DNA from: Candidatus Calditenuaceae archaeon
GTDB lineage: Archaea; Thermoproteota; Nitrososphaeria_A; Caldarchaeales; Calditenuaceae
Length of the DNA stretch: 55,771 bases
Assembly: GCA_025058225.1 (NCBI GenBank)
Contig: JANXEE010000030.1
Coordinates: forward strand, 1 to 55,771
Reading direction: 5' to 3'
In this document: positions 37,712-47,030 of the stretch, in pieces
Layout of the letters: the number at the start of each line of letters is the position of its first letter
Position numbering within the stretch: the first letter of the stretch is position 1
Notes under the pieces: generated by a model
Told to the model about the DNA's origin: nothing
Databases searched by the model: none
The model's input: the letters and a program-made list of their open reading frames with translations, nothing else
Made by a program: the position numbers and the translations under genes

Positions 37712-39016
37712 GTGTTGAGCCTCTCAGAGTTGAGGGACCTCTACGTCTCAAGGGGTATAGCGACCCTTCACCCCCTCACCGTAGTTAGGGGCAAGAACGC
37801 GAGGCTCTACGCCGACGACGGCACCGAATACATCGACTTCACCAGCGGCATAGGAGTGGTCAACCTAGGTCACTGTGACGATGAGCTCATCGCCGTGGCC
37901 GAAGAGCAACTGAGGAGACTGTGGCACGTCTGCTTCGCCGTCGCGCAGTACGAACCGTACGTCAGGTTGGCCGAGAGGCTCTCCGAGATAGCACCAACCG
38001 GTTCGAGGAACAAGGCAGCCCTCTTCAACAGCGGCGCAGAGGCCGTGGAGAACGCGGTAAAGGTCGCGAAGCTCTCCACCGGGAGGCCCTTCGTGATCTC
38101 GTTCCTCAACTCGTTTCACGGCCGGACCTACCTCGCCCTCACCGCGACCGGGAAGTACCAGCCCTACAAGTTCGGTCTGGAGCCCTTCATGCCGAACGTC
38201 CTTCACGCTCCTTATCCCTACTGTTACCGCTGCCCTTTCAGCGCCTCCTATCCTGATTGCGGACTGACGTGCCTCGATTACCTGAAGAGGTGGGTCTTCG
38301 GGGCCCAAGTCTCACCGGAGAGGGTCGCGGCGGTCCTCTTGGAACCTGTTCAGGGTGAAGGAGGTTTCGTCGTGCCACCGTTGGACTACGTGAGAGAGCT
38401 CAGATCGTTCCTGGACCAGCACGGCGTCCTGCTGATCGACGACGAGATTCAAGCCGGAATCGGAAGGACAGGTAAGGTCTTCGCGATAGAACACTTCGGT
38501 GTCGAGCCTGACGTTATCACGCTCGGCAAGGCCCTCGCCAACGGTCTGCCGATCTCCGCAGTGGTCGGGAGGTCCATGCTGATGGACGCGGTCCACCCCA
38601 TGGGTTTGGGAACGACCTTCGGCGGAAACCCGATCGCTGCGGCCGTCGCATGTAAGGTGCTCGATGCCATCGGAGAAAGGAGGCTCCTCGAGAGGGCTGT
38701 GAGGATCGGAGAGATCGTGGCTGCACGTTTTGATCTTTTGGCTGAGCGCTTCGAGATCGTCGGCGACGTGAGGGGTCTCGGGGCGATGAGGGCGGTGGAG
38801 TTCGTCCGCAACAGGAGAACCAAGGAGCCGGCGGCCAGCGTGACGGAGGCCGTCATCGAGACAGCTCGGAGGAAGGGCCTCATACTGCTGAAGGGTGGAC
38901 TCTACGGCAACGTGATCAGGCTTCATCCCCCTCTGACCATCGAAGAGGGGCTGCTTGAAGAGGGGCTGAACCGGCTTGAGGAGTCGATCGACGAGGTTCA
39001 ACGCCAAGCCAGGTAA
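37712..39016 (+). CDS. Class-III aminotransferase (4-aminobutyrate/acetylornithine-type)
   Basis: YIDFTSGIGVVNLGH, NSGAEAVENAVKVAK, LIDDEIQAGIGRTGKVFAIEHFGVEPDVITLGKALANGLPISAVVG. Confidence 0.93.
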   Translation: MLSLSELRDLYVSRGIATLHPLTVVRGKNARLYADDGTEYIDFTSGIGVVNLGHCDDELIAVAEEQLRRLWHVCFAVAQYEPYVRLAERLSEIAPTGSRNKAALFNSGAEAVENAVKVAKLSTGRPFVISFLNSFHGRTYLALTATGKYQPYKFGLEPFMPNVLHAPYPYCYRCPFSASYPDCGLTCLDYLKRWVFGAQVSPERVAAVLLEPVQGEGGFVVPPLDYVRELRSFLDQHGVLLIDDEIQAGIGRTGKVFAIEHFGVEPDVITLGKALANGLPISAVVGRSMLMDAVHPMGLGTTFGGNPIAAAVACKVLDAIGERRLLERAVRIGEIVAARFDLLAERFEIVGDVRGLGAMRAVEFVRNRRTKEPAASVTEAVIETARRKGLILLKGGLYGNVIRLHPPLTIEEGLLEEGLNRLEESIDEVQRQAR

Positions 39017-39072
39017 TATCTCGGAGCGTACAACCTGTAAACTAAAAATTCACGAGGTGGGTTGAGGGTCGC

Positions 39073-39288
39073 TTGACGGCGGTAGATCCCGTTCAGGAGC
39101 TCAGGCACTTGGTCAAAGGGCTAGCGGAGTGCGCGTCGATGTACGGCGGCATAGCGATCAAGGTGAAGGACCCCGCTCGGTTCCCCTGGAACGAGGTCTT
39201 CATGAAGCTCCTCTCCATGGGCCATGAGGTGTGGCTTGAGCTAGAGGAGGGCCTCATCGTGATATACTCCAGGCCACCGACCGAGTGA
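39073..39288 (+). CDS. Small uncharacterised protein
   Basis: 71-aa ORF with host-like codon usage. Confidence 0.5.
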   Translation: MTAVDPVQELRHLVKGLAECASMYGGIAIKVKDPARFPWNEVFMKLLSMGHEVWLELEEGLIVIYSRPPTE

Positions 39289-39324
39289 TGGGACGATTCG
39301 TCCTCAGCCCTTAAATGAGGCGCT

Positions 39325-40530
39325 GTGGAGGTGACAGACATGAGGGCGATGGCCAACGCCGCGGTTGCCCTGGGCGTCATCGCGCTGTTACTGATAGGTC
39401 TGGTCGTCCTTCAGGTGGAGAACGTCGGAACGTCCCTGGAGTCGGTAAGGTTCAGACTGGAGTCGCTCGAGTCAAACATCAGCGCAGCACGGCTCGGCCT
39501 CACGCGGACGGTCACCGTCACCACGACCCTTTCTCCAGCCGGAACGCGTGAGGTGCCCTTACAGACTCCTTCTCAGCTGAACATAACGGAGCTGTTCGAG
39601 CGCGTCAAGCACTCCGTCGTGGTGGTCAGGGTCTACGGGCGATTCACGTCCAGCATAGGGTCTGGGTTCGTATACGATGAGCAGGGTCACATAATAACTA
39701 ATCAGCATGTCGTATCGGACGCAGTCTCAGTTTACGTGGATTTCCTTGACCGGACGACGCTACCTGCGCGGGTCGTCGGATTCGACATCGACACGGACCT
39801 AGCGGTCATCAAGATCAGCCCACCTCCCGACATGAAGCTCGCTCCTCTGTCTCTCGGTGACTCAAAATCCCTCAGAATAGGGGACTCCGTGATAGCCATC
39901 GGCAACCCCTTCGGGCTTCAGGGTTCGGTGACGGTCGGTATAGTCAGCCAGAAGGGAAGGCTCCTCCCCTCAGGGAGAGGCTACCTGATACCCGGTGTGC
40001 TCCAGATAGACGCAACGATCAACCCCGGCAACTCTGGAGGCCCTCTGCTCAACACCAGGGGTGAGGTGGTAGGTGTCACGACGGCCATCGAGACCACCAC
40101 GGGCACCTTCGCTGGAGTGGGTTACGCGATACCGTCCTCGATCGTGAAGCGGGTCGTGCCCGAGCTGATCGCTAAGGGCCGCTTCTCCCACAGTTACCTC
40201 GGGATCTCGGGGAGGGAGATCAACTCGATGGTGGCCCAGCAGCTGGGTCTGCCGTTCAAGATGGGGCTGCTGATCGAGACGGTTTCGCCGAACAGTCCTG
40301 CGAGCGCCGCGGGGCTGAGAGGAGGAAGCCGTAACGTGAACATCGCCGGCGAGTCTTATTCAATTGGCGGCGACTTGATAGTGGCGATCGGGGGCCAACC
40401 CATCGCTTCCCTGGACGACCTGCTCAATTATTTGATCGAGAACACCTCTCCCGGCGACAGGGTAACGCTCACGGTTTACCGGGACGGCCAGGTCAGGAAC
40501 GTCGACGTCGTTCTCGGAGTCAGGCCTTGA
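39325..40530 (+). CDS. HtrA/DegP-like serine protease with PDZ domain
   Basis: N-terminal TM; GSGFVYDEQGHIITNQHVV, DTDLAVIKI, NPGNSGGPLLN triad; C-terminal PDZ. Confidence 0.94.
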   Translation: MEVTDMRAMANAAVALGVIALLLIGLVVLQVENVGTSLESVRFRLESLESNISAARLGLTRTVTVTTTLSPAGTREVPLQTPSQLNITELFERVKHSVVVVRVYGRFTSSIGSGFVYDEQGHIITNQHVVSDAVSVYVDFLDRTTLPARVVGFDIDTDLAVIKISPPPDMKLAPLSLGDSKSLRIGDSVIAIGNPFGLQGSVTVGIVSQKGRLLPSGRGYLIPGVLQIDATINPGNSGGPLLNTRGEVVGVTTAIETTTGTFAGVGYAIPSSIVKRVVPELIAKGRFSHSYLGISGREINSMVAQQLGLPFKMGLLIETVSPNSPASAAGLRGGSRNVNIAGESYSIGGDLIVAIGGQPIASLDDLLNYLIENTSPGDRVTLTVYRDGQVRNVDVVLGVRP

Positions 40531-40569
40531 GACGGCTTTATATTGCGAGCGCTTTATCGGAGATGAGAG

Positions 40570-41052
40570 ATGTCCGCTGAGTTCAGGATAAGGAGGGCAG
40601 TTCAGAACGATCTGGAGTCCCTTGTAGAGCTGCTCGTCAGGAACAAGAGGCTCAATGAAGAGTTCGACCCGATGCTCACGGTCTCCAGCGAGATCCGCAC
40701 CGCCGCGCGCAAGTACCTCTCCGAGGCCCTCTCCGACGCCAAGTCGTTGGTGTTGGTGGCTGACGACCAGAAGGGCAAACTGCTGGCATTTCTCAAGGCC
40801 GACCTCGTCGACAGGGTGTTCTACAATCCCGAGAGGGAGGGCGTGATAAGGGAGTTCTACGTCCTTCCCGAATACAGGAGGAAGGGCCTCGGGAAGCTGA
40901 TGATCGACACGGCCTTCAAGGAGCTCGTCAACATGGGCGCGGGCGTCATAACTGCCGAGTTCCCATCGCAACACAAGATCGCCGTCACGTTCTACGAGAA
41001 CGTCGGCTTCAGACCCCTCTTCAGCAAGTACGCCAGAGAGCCTTCGCGTTGA
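40570..41052 (+). CDS. GNAT-family acetyltransferase
   Basis: IREFYVLPEYRRKGLGKLMIDTAFKELV; VTFYENVGFRP. Confidence 0.9.
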   Translation: MSAEFRIRRAVQNDLESLVELLVRNKRLNEEFDPMLTVSSEIRTAARKYLSEALSDAKSLVLVADDQKGKLLAFLKADLVDRVFYNPEREGVIREFYVLPEYRRKGLGKLMIDTAFKELVNMGAGVITAEFPSQHKIAVTFYENVGFRPLFSKYAREPSR

Positions 41053-41063
41053 GAAGAAGCGGG

Positions 41064-41137
41064 TGCGGCCGCCGGGATTTGAACCCGGGATCTGCGGGCC
41101 GGGGCCCCGCCGTCCTTCCAGGCTAGACGACGGCCGC
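41064..41137 (-). tRNA. tRNA-Gly, apparent anticodon CCC, atypical anticodon loop
   Basis: Minus strand GCGGCCGTCGTCTAGCCTGGAAGGACGGCGGGGCCCCGGCCCGCAGATCCCGGGTTCAAATCCCGGCGGCCGCA; all four stems pair; anticodon stem GCGGG/CCCGC, loop GCCCCGG. Confidence 0.85.
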
Positions 41138-41239
41138 CGATAGTGATTGTCGACAAGCCTGAATATTAATTGCTGTGAGGACTTGGCGTCGAAAACGAGC
41201 ACGACTCGAACGACCTTTTCCTCGAATTCATTGAAGCAC

Positions 41240-41250
41240 ATTTTTAAATA
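41240..41250 (+). promoter_or_regulatory. Candidate TATA box (TTTTTAAATAT) for the CBS-domain gene
   Basis: About 30 bp upstream of an in-frame TTG at 41280, which may be the true start instead of ATG 41253. Confidence 0.35.
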
Positions 41251-41252
41251 TA

Positions 41253-41666
41253 ATGGGGTGCAGATCTATTCGAACGGGATTGCAGCTCAGGGACCTGATA
41301 AAGAGGAAGCCTATAGTCGTGGACGGTGGTTCGACGATCCGCGATGTAATCAAGATAATGGCCGTGGAGAACATCGGGTTCCTGATAGTGAAGGAAGGTG
41401 AGGAGGTCGTCGGGGTCCTCTCCGAGCGCGACGTCATCAAGGTGCTCGCAGAGGAGGAGGACTTGGGGAAGAAGGTCGGAAGTTTCTGCAGGAGGGACAT
41501 AATCACGCTCAGGGACAGCAGCACTCTGGAGGAGGCGGCGCAGGTCATGGGCAAGCGGAGGATAAGGCACCTCGTTGTGGTGGACGCGATGGGAGGGGTC
41601 GTGGGCGTGGTGTCGGTAAGAGATTTGCTGGAGGAGCTCTTCTCTCCCGGACCTACCGGTGAATGA
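41253..41666 (+). CDS. CBS-domain pair protein
   Basis: TIRDVIKIMAVENIGFLIVKEGEEVVGVLSERDVIKVLA...ASTLEEAAQVMGKRRIRHLVVVD-type tandem CBS. Confidence 0.92.
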   Translation: MGCRSIRTGLQLRDLIKRKPIVVDGGSTIRDVIKIMAVENIGFLIVKEGEEVVGVLSERDVIKVLAEEEDLGKKVGSFCRRDIITLRDSSTLEEAAQVMGKRRIRHLVVVDAMGGVVGVVSVRDLLEELFSPGPTGE

Positions 41667-41828
41667 CCCTTTCAGGCGGAGCTGACTGAGCCCACCCTTT
41701 GCGAGGGTTGGAGGAAGGGTACGTCCCTACATGCGAAGGTCGCCGCGTCGTCACGATGTCTCGCAGCCCCACCGTGTTCTCGTCGTCTGCTGAACTGCTT
41801 ATATTCAACGCGAGGCCTCGGGCCTTGA

Positions 41829-42191
41829 ATGAAGTACCGACTCATGGACATCCTCGCCTGCCCGATGTGCAAGCACTTCCCCCTGAGGCTAGGGGTGTTC
41901 TCTGTAGAGGAGCGCTACAACCCCAAGGAGGTGAGGAGGTGCGAGATGTTCTGTGGCTATCACGGTCAGCTGGTTGAGGAGCTGGGTCATGAACCCGACT
42001 GCAGGTCCTGCTGGAGGTATGAGGTGATCGACGGGCTCCTCACATGTCCGAAGTGCGGGCGGTGGTTTCCGATATTCGACGAGATACCGATAATGCTGCC
42101 CGACGGGCTGAGGGACAGAAAGCTTGAGGCCGAGTTCGTCAGGAGGTGGCGCGATAGGCTGCCGAAGGAGATCGTGGAGAGCGTGGGATGA
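41829..42191 (+). CDS. Trm112-like zinc-ribbon protein
   Basis: LMDILACPMCKHFPLRL...GLLTCPKCGRWFPIFDEIPIMLPD. Confidence 0.8.
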   Translation: MKYRLMDILACPMCKHFPLRLGVFSVEERYNPKEVRRCEMFCGYHGQLVEELGHEPDCRSCWRYEVIDGLLTCPKCGRWFPIFDEIPIMLPDGLRDRKLEAEFVRRWRDRLPKEIVESVG

Positions 42192-43093
42192 GCAGCTGCG
42201 ACGTGTTGGTGATAGGTTCTGACCTAGCGGCGTCGGTTCTGGCACACCTCCTCTCCGTTAAGGGGTACCGCGTCGTGATCCTCGAACAGGGACGTAGGCT
42301 CGGAGGCCCTCATCCGTACCTGACGCTCCTCGAGAGCACTCTTAGGCCCGTGAGGCTGCCATTCGGGAAGGCGATCGGCCGGTTCGTGAGGATGAAACTT
42401 CACGTGCGGCTCGGCGAGAAGTCTCTGATGCATGGCGGCGGCGACAGGTTGGCTCCGCTAGATGTCAGGAGGGCCTGCGAGTCCTTGATCACCGATGGAA
42501 CGTCAGTCTTCTTCAACGCGAGATACAAACTCGACAGGTCCACCGACGGCGAGGTGCGGTTCAGCGTCGAGTCCATAGACGGAAAGCTTGAGGGGACTGC
42601 ATCCGTGGTGGTGAGATCTGTTCCGATGAAGCCCGTTAGGTTCGCGGAGGTCGAGTTGGTCTGCGGTAATGAGCTGCTCGAGGGAGCTCTTCGGGTTTCA
42701 GGCTCAGGAGTAGCGGTCACGGTACCCCTCTCAGATCGATCTTACCTCCACGTTGGGACTCATAGGTCCGGACAGCAAACGCTCGCCAGATCGACGCTTT
42801 CGATGGACTCCTCCAGCGATGACGTCCTCACATTTCCGATCGGAGAGGCCGCAGGTGAAGTGATGCCGCCTTGGTCCGGTGACTACGCGATAGAGTCTGC
42901 TGTGGTCGCCTCTAGGGTCGTCGAGGCCTCGACCTCTGGAGACGGGGGCTCCGGCGAGGCTGTGTTGTTGGAGCACAGAATGAGGTCGGAGATGAGGCTC
43001 GGAGTGCTCAGGAGGATAACGAGCGGGGGCGCGTGGGACCTAGACCTCAACGAACTCCTCGAAGCCCTCTCGCCGCAGGCCATTCAGCTGTAG
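42188..43093 (+). CDS. Rossmann-fold FAD-protein family member resembling Rab GDI/REP N-terminus
   Basis: CDVLVIGSDLAASVLAHLLSVKGYRVVILEQGRRLGGPHPYLTL. Confidence 0.55.
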   Translation: MSSCDVLVIGSDLAASVLAHLLSVKGYRVVILEQGRRLGGPHPYLTLLESTLRPVRLPFGKAIGRFVRMKLHVRLGEKSLMHGGGDRLAPLDVRRACESLITDGTSVFFNARYKLDRSTDGEVRFSVESIDGKLEGTASVVVRSVPMKPVRFAEVELVCGNELLEGALRVSGSGVAVTVPLSDRSYLHVGTHRSGQQTLARSTLSMDSSSDDVLTFPIGEAAGEVMPPWSGDYAIESAVVASRVVEASTSGDGGSGEAVLLEHRMRSEMRLGVLRRITSGGAWDLDLNELLEALSPQAIQL

Positions 43094-43248
43094 ACCCTGA
43101 AGCCCATGAGTGGTGCGACCTCGTTTATGCAGCGCCTGCAGAGGTAAAGCCTGTACTTCCTGATCACGCCGACGGTCGTTCCGCACCTCTTGCACTTCGC
43201 CACGCCCTTCCCGAACTTCCTCGCCTTCGGTGGCTTCAGCTTCGCCAT
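43084..43248 (-). CDS. rps14: Ribosomal protein S14 (zinc-binding archaeal form)
   Basis: Hand translation MAKLKPPKARKFGKGVAKCKRCGTTVGVIRKYRLYLCRRCINEVAPLMGFRVYS*; absent from the ORF track because of length. Confidence 0.9.
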   Translation of the reverse strand: MAKLKPPKARKFGKGVAKCKRCGTTVGVIRKYRLYLCRRCINEVAPLMGFRVYS

Positions 43249-43377
43249 CGCAATCTCACCGCTGCTCTGCTGTTATTAACGGTGAGCCCCTCATGAGCGC
43301 TCAGGGAAGAGGTGAGTGAGGTTAAAGAGAGGGCAAGAGACCGAGACAGAAGAGGACTGGGCGGTGAAGGCCGACAG

Positions 43378-44223
43378 TTGAAGAAGGTGGAGCTGCTGTT
43401 CGACTATCCTAGGCTGGAGGAGAGGCTGATCATCGAGAGGTTGAAGGGCAGGGGTATGGATGTGGCCCTCACCAACGTCAACGACGCTCCCTTCGTCGTC
43501 GGCGAGAGCCCCGCAGAGGTCTCCATCGTGAGGCCTGTGGCGATGTTCAAGGCGATGTACTCGGCTGCCGTGAGGGAGTCTTCTGGAACCTACACCGTCA
43601 ACAGCTCGGTGACGCTGTTCACCTGCGGCGACAAGGTCCTCTGCTTGAGCGCTGTCAGGAAGAAGGGCATAAGGGTCCCCAGAACCGTCGTGGCCCTCGA
43701 CAGGAGATCCGCGGAGATCACTTACAAGGCGATGCAGAAGCCGTTCGTTGATAAGCCACCCATCGGGAGCTGGGGAAGGCTCGTGGCCCTGATAACCGAT
43801 CCGATAAGTTGGCGGACTGTCCTCGAGCACAGGTCCATGCTCTCAAGCGCACAGCTGAAGGTCCACCTGATGCAGCAGTACGTCGACCACGGCGGCAGGG
43901 ACGTCAGGACCATCGTGGTGGGCGAGCAGGTCTTGGGTGCGATGGAGAGGATAGGGCCCTCCGACGACTGGAGGACGAACGTCGCGCTGGGTGGCAAGAC
44001 CGTCTCCAGGAAGCTCGACGAGGAGCTGATCGAGACCTCCCTCAGATGCGCTGAGATCGTGAGGGGAGACTTCATCGCAGTCGACTTACTTCAGGACAGA
44101 TCTGGGGGGTACTACGTCAACGAGCTCAACGGCGTCCCCGAGTTCAAGGGCTTCATGGAGGCCACCGGGATCGATGTGGCCGATTCGCTCGCCTCACACA
44201 TCAGCTCGCTGCTCAAGCGTTGA
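43378..44223 (+). CDS. lysX: LysX/RimK-type ATP-grasp ligase
   Basis: KPPIGSWGRLVALI, QQYVDHGGRDVRTIVVG, VDLLQDRSGGYYVNELNGVPEFKGFMEATGIDVA; start approximate. Confidence 0.82.
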   Translation: MKKVELLFDYPRLEERLIIERLKGRGMDVALTNVNDAPFVVGESPAEVSIVRPVAMFKAMYSAAVRESSGTYTVNSSVTLFTCGDKVLCLSAVRKKGIRVPRTVVALDRRSAEITYKAMQKPFVDKPPIGSWGRLVALITDPISWRTVLEHRSMLSSAQLKVHLMQQYVDHGGRDVRTIVVGEQVLGAMERIGPSDDWRTNVALGGKTVSRKLDEELIETSLRCAEIVRGDFIAVDLLQDRSGGYYVNELNGVPEFKGFMEATGIDVADSLASHISSLLKR

Positions 44224-44293
44224 TGGTCACAGCCCGAGAACCGCTATCGAATCACGCTAACGTTTTTAGCACCCGTCTCTTGAACCGAATGAC

Positions 44294-44593
44294 TTGTCGT
44301 CAAGAGCACCGAGGACCGAGGTGATCATCGTCGGACGGAAACCGCTCCTCAGGTACGTCCTCGCGACCATAACGTCGCTCAACAGGGGAAGCGAGGAAGT
44401 GGTCGTCAGGGGGAGGGGGAGAAGCGTCTCGAAGTGCGTGGACGTCGTGATGACGCTGAAGAGGTCCTTCTTCAGAGACCTGGAGATAAGGGGGATATCA
44501 GTGGGTACCGATGAGGTCAGAATAGGCGAGCGGACGATCAACCTCAGCTACATCGAGGTGAGGGTAGGGAGGCGAAAGGGCGTGAGGGGGTGA
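44294..44593 (+). CDS. alba: Alba-family nucleic-acid-binding protein
   Basis: EVIIVGRKPLLRYVLATITSLNRGSEEVVVRGRGRSVSKCVDVVMTLKRSF. Confidence 0.85.
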   Translation: MSSRAPRTEVIIVGRKPLLRYVLATITSLNRGSEEVVVRGRGRSVSKCVDVVMTLKRSFFRDLEIRGISVGTDEVRIGERTINLSYIEVRVGRRKGVRG

Positions 44594-44895
44594 CTGTCCC
44601 CGCTCACACTTCAGCACCCGATCGGTCTGGGTCTCTCGTTCGATATCGATGCAGATTGATGACCGCGACCTCCACAGTTTGGCCACGGCGCTGACTGGGT
44701 CCGTATGGCCGTGATCCCGACCTCGGTCGACGGCCCCGAGTTGACGCCTTGAGCATCGGTTCCTCTTATAAAAGACCCGTTCTTTGTAGAGGACCGTTGT
44801 TCGGGGAACTCCAAGTAGAGATTAAACGCCTGAGAGGTACGCGTATGGAAGAGCCTGAACATCTTAAATAGGCAGGTCTTTCCCGATGGTCCGGG

Positions 44896-46134
44896 GTGGG
44901 AGAGCTAAACGCTGCAGTTTCCCTGGTCTGCAGGGAGTGCGGCAAGGACCACGGACACGTCCTGGCCTATACGTGCGACGAGTGTCTGGGAGCGCTGGAG
45001 GTATCAATAGACCTCAGGGATCTTGAGGTCTCAAGGTCCAAGATCGAGCAGAGGAACAGGGACATGAGGAGGTACAGGGAGTTCCTGCCGATCCTCCGCG
45101 ACGAGAACATCGTCAGCATAGGCACAGGATACACGCCGCTCATCAGGGTCGACTCGCTGGCAAGGGCGATAGGCGTCAGAAGGCTCTACGTGAAGAACGA
45201 TACCGTGAACCCGACGTTCAGCTTCAAGGACAGGCCTTCGAGCGTTGCGGTCTCCAAGGCGAAGGAGTTCGGGCTCGGTGTGGTGGGATGCGCCTCGACG
45301 GGGAACCTCGCGGGGGCGACCGCTGCCCACGCAGCCGCGGCAGGTCTCCGATCGGTCGTCATGATGCCCTCCTTCGTCGAGGACGCAAAGGTCGTTCAGG
45401 CATCGGTTTACGGCGCAACGGTTGTCCTGATTGACGGGACCTACGACGACGTCAACAGGTTGGCGGCCCTCGTCGCGGACAGGTTCAACGTCGGTGTGGT
45501 GAACGTCAACCTCAGGCCCTACTACGTCGAGGGTTCCAAGACGATGGGGCTCGAGATAGTCGAGCAGTTAGGATGGAGGACGCCAGACAGAGTCGTTGTC
45601 CCCTCGGCCAGTGGAGCCCTCCTCTCGGCCATATACAAGGGTATAAGGGAGGCGGAGGTCGCGGGCCTCATAGGTGACGCAGACGTGGCCATGACCTGCG
45701 CTCAGCCGGCGGGTTGCTCGCCGATAACGACCTCCTACAGGAAGGGCCTCGACAGGGTGGTGCCGGTCCACTCGCCCCAGACGGTCGTCAGGAGCCTCGC
45801 GATCGGCGATCCCGGTGACGGTCTGCAGGCCTTGAGGGTGATCAGGAGCAGCGGAGGGACTGCGGGTGCCGTCAGCGATGTCGAGGCCCTTGAGGCTGTA
45901 AACCTCTTGGCAAGGGAGACGGGCATCTTCGCGGAGCCCGGAGGTGCTATCTCGGTGGCTGTCCTGAAGAAGCTGGTTGAGGAGGGTGATGTCGGAAGAG
46001 ACGAGGAGGTGGTGTGCTGCGTCACCGGTGCTGGCTTCAAGACGCTCGACGTCATCCCCAAGGGCGAGGGCCACATCAGGGTCTTGCCGAGCTTTTCGGC
46101 CCTCTCGAAGGAGCTCTCGAAGGTGTTCTCCTGA
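44896..46134 (+). CDS. thrC: Threonine synthase
   Basis: VKNDTVNPTFSFKDRPSSVAVSKAKE (PLP Lys), ASTGNLAGATAAHAAAAGL. Confidence 0.94.
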   Translation: MGELNAAVSLVCRECGKDHGHVLAYTCDECLGALEVSIDLRDLEVSRSKIEQRNRDMRRYREFLPILRDENIVSIGTGYTPLIRVDSLARAIGVRRLYVKNDTVNPTFSFKDRPSSVAVSKAKEFGLGVVGCASTGNLAGATAAHAAAAGLRSVVMMPSFVEDAKVVQASVYGATVVLIDGTYDDVNRLAALVADRFNVGVVNVNLRPYYVEGSKTMGLEIVEQLGWRTPDRVVVPSASGALLSAIYKGIREAEVAGLIGDADVAMTCAQPAGCSPITTSYRKGLDRVVPVHSPQTVVRSLAIGDPGDGLQALRVIRSSGGTAGAVSDVEALEAVNLLARETGIFAEPGGAISVAVLKKLVEEGDVGRDEEVVCCVTGAGFKTLDVIPKGEGHIRVLPSFSALSKELSKVFS

Positions 46135-46173
46135 GAAGACGCTTTAATCCGGCGCAATCGTGTCACCTCTGGA

Positions 46174-46446
46174 ATGAGGGTGAGGACGCTCTACTTCGCA
46201 AGGCTCAGGGAGCTGACGGGCAGGGAGTCGGAGGAGCTCGAGGTACCCGAGAGCGCGGTTTGCATAGACGTGGTCAGGGAGTTGATCAGGGCGCACGGAG
46301 CGCGGCTGGCGGCTTACGTGCTCGACGAGAACGGTGAACTCAGGAGGAGCTTCGCTCTGGCGATAAACGGTCGCAAGGTGGGTCCCAACGAACCGGTCCG
46401 TGAAGGCGACACAGTAGTCATAATCCCTCCGATATCGGGCGGCTGA
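46174..46446 (+). CDS. MoaD/ThiS-family sulfur carrier protein
   Basis: VRTLYFARLRELTGRESEELEVPESA...VVIIPPISGG (C-terminal GG). Confidence 0.93.
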   Translation: MRVRTLYFARLRELTGRESEELEVPESAVCIDVVRELIRAHGARLAAYVLDENGELRRSFALAINGRKVGPNEPVREGDTVVIIPPISGG

Positions 46447-46767
46447 TCAGCGTCTGAGCTTCCTGAGCGCATCGATGTCCATCGAGCCGGTCGTTCTGTA
46501 AACGTGTACCAGCAGTATCACAGCGACTGCGATGACCGCTGCACCCACTCCCAGCGACACCATCACGAAACCGAGCCCCATCGGGTCAACCCCCGAGGTC
46601 CCGGCGGTAGCGAAGACGACGACGTTGAGGTGGGCCCCGTTTATCATCAGCTCGATCGCGATTATCTGTTTGATGATGCTACGCTTAGATGCCAGCGTGT
46701 ACACACCGAGCGCGAAGAAGAGCGCCGCGAAGAGCGTGTAAATCGATACCGGGTACATGGACGTCAC
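46447..46767 (-). CDS. nuoK: NADH dehydrogenase-like subunit NuoK
   Basis: KRSIIKQIIAIELMINGAHLNVVVFA; three TM helices. Confidence 0.9.
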   Translation of the reverse strand: MTSMYPVSIYTLFAALFFALGVYTLASKRSIIKQIIAIELMINGAHLNVVVFATAGTSGVDPMGLGFVMVSLGVGAAVIAVAVILLVHVYRTTGSMDIDALRKLRR

Positions 46768-47030
46768 CTCTTGGTCAGAACCACGATGAGCCCCGTTACA
46801 CCGGCTGCGAGGGCCAGTATTATCAGGAAAATCCCGACCAAGGGGAAGGAGAGACCTGTCCAGAAGATCCCGCTGAGCTCCCTCCCGACAAGACCTGGGT
46901 CGTCGGGGATGAGCCTCTCGGTGCCTGATGACCAGTACTTCCTGAAGGGCGGTGAGGAGGCCAAGCTGATGAACACCAACGCCGCGAATATCACGGAAGA
47001 TGCCGTGCCGATGGCCTGCCTCCAGTTCAT
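46764..47030 (-). CDS. NuoJ-like subunit, C-terminal half
   Basis: MNWRQAIGTASSV...DPGLVGRELSGIFWTGLSFPLVGIFLIILALAAGVTGLIVVLTKR. Confidence 0.78.
   Translation of the reverse strand: MNWRQAIGTASSVIFAALVFISLASSPPFRKYWSSGTERLIPDDPGLVGRELSGIFWTGLSFPLVGIFLIILALAAGVTGLIVVLTKR

Noticed and set aside
44650-44700. Possible C/D box sRNA (TTGATGA ... CTGA) in the 300-bp gap before thrC
   Set aside because: No convincing D'/C' boxes or terminal stem; too weak to call.
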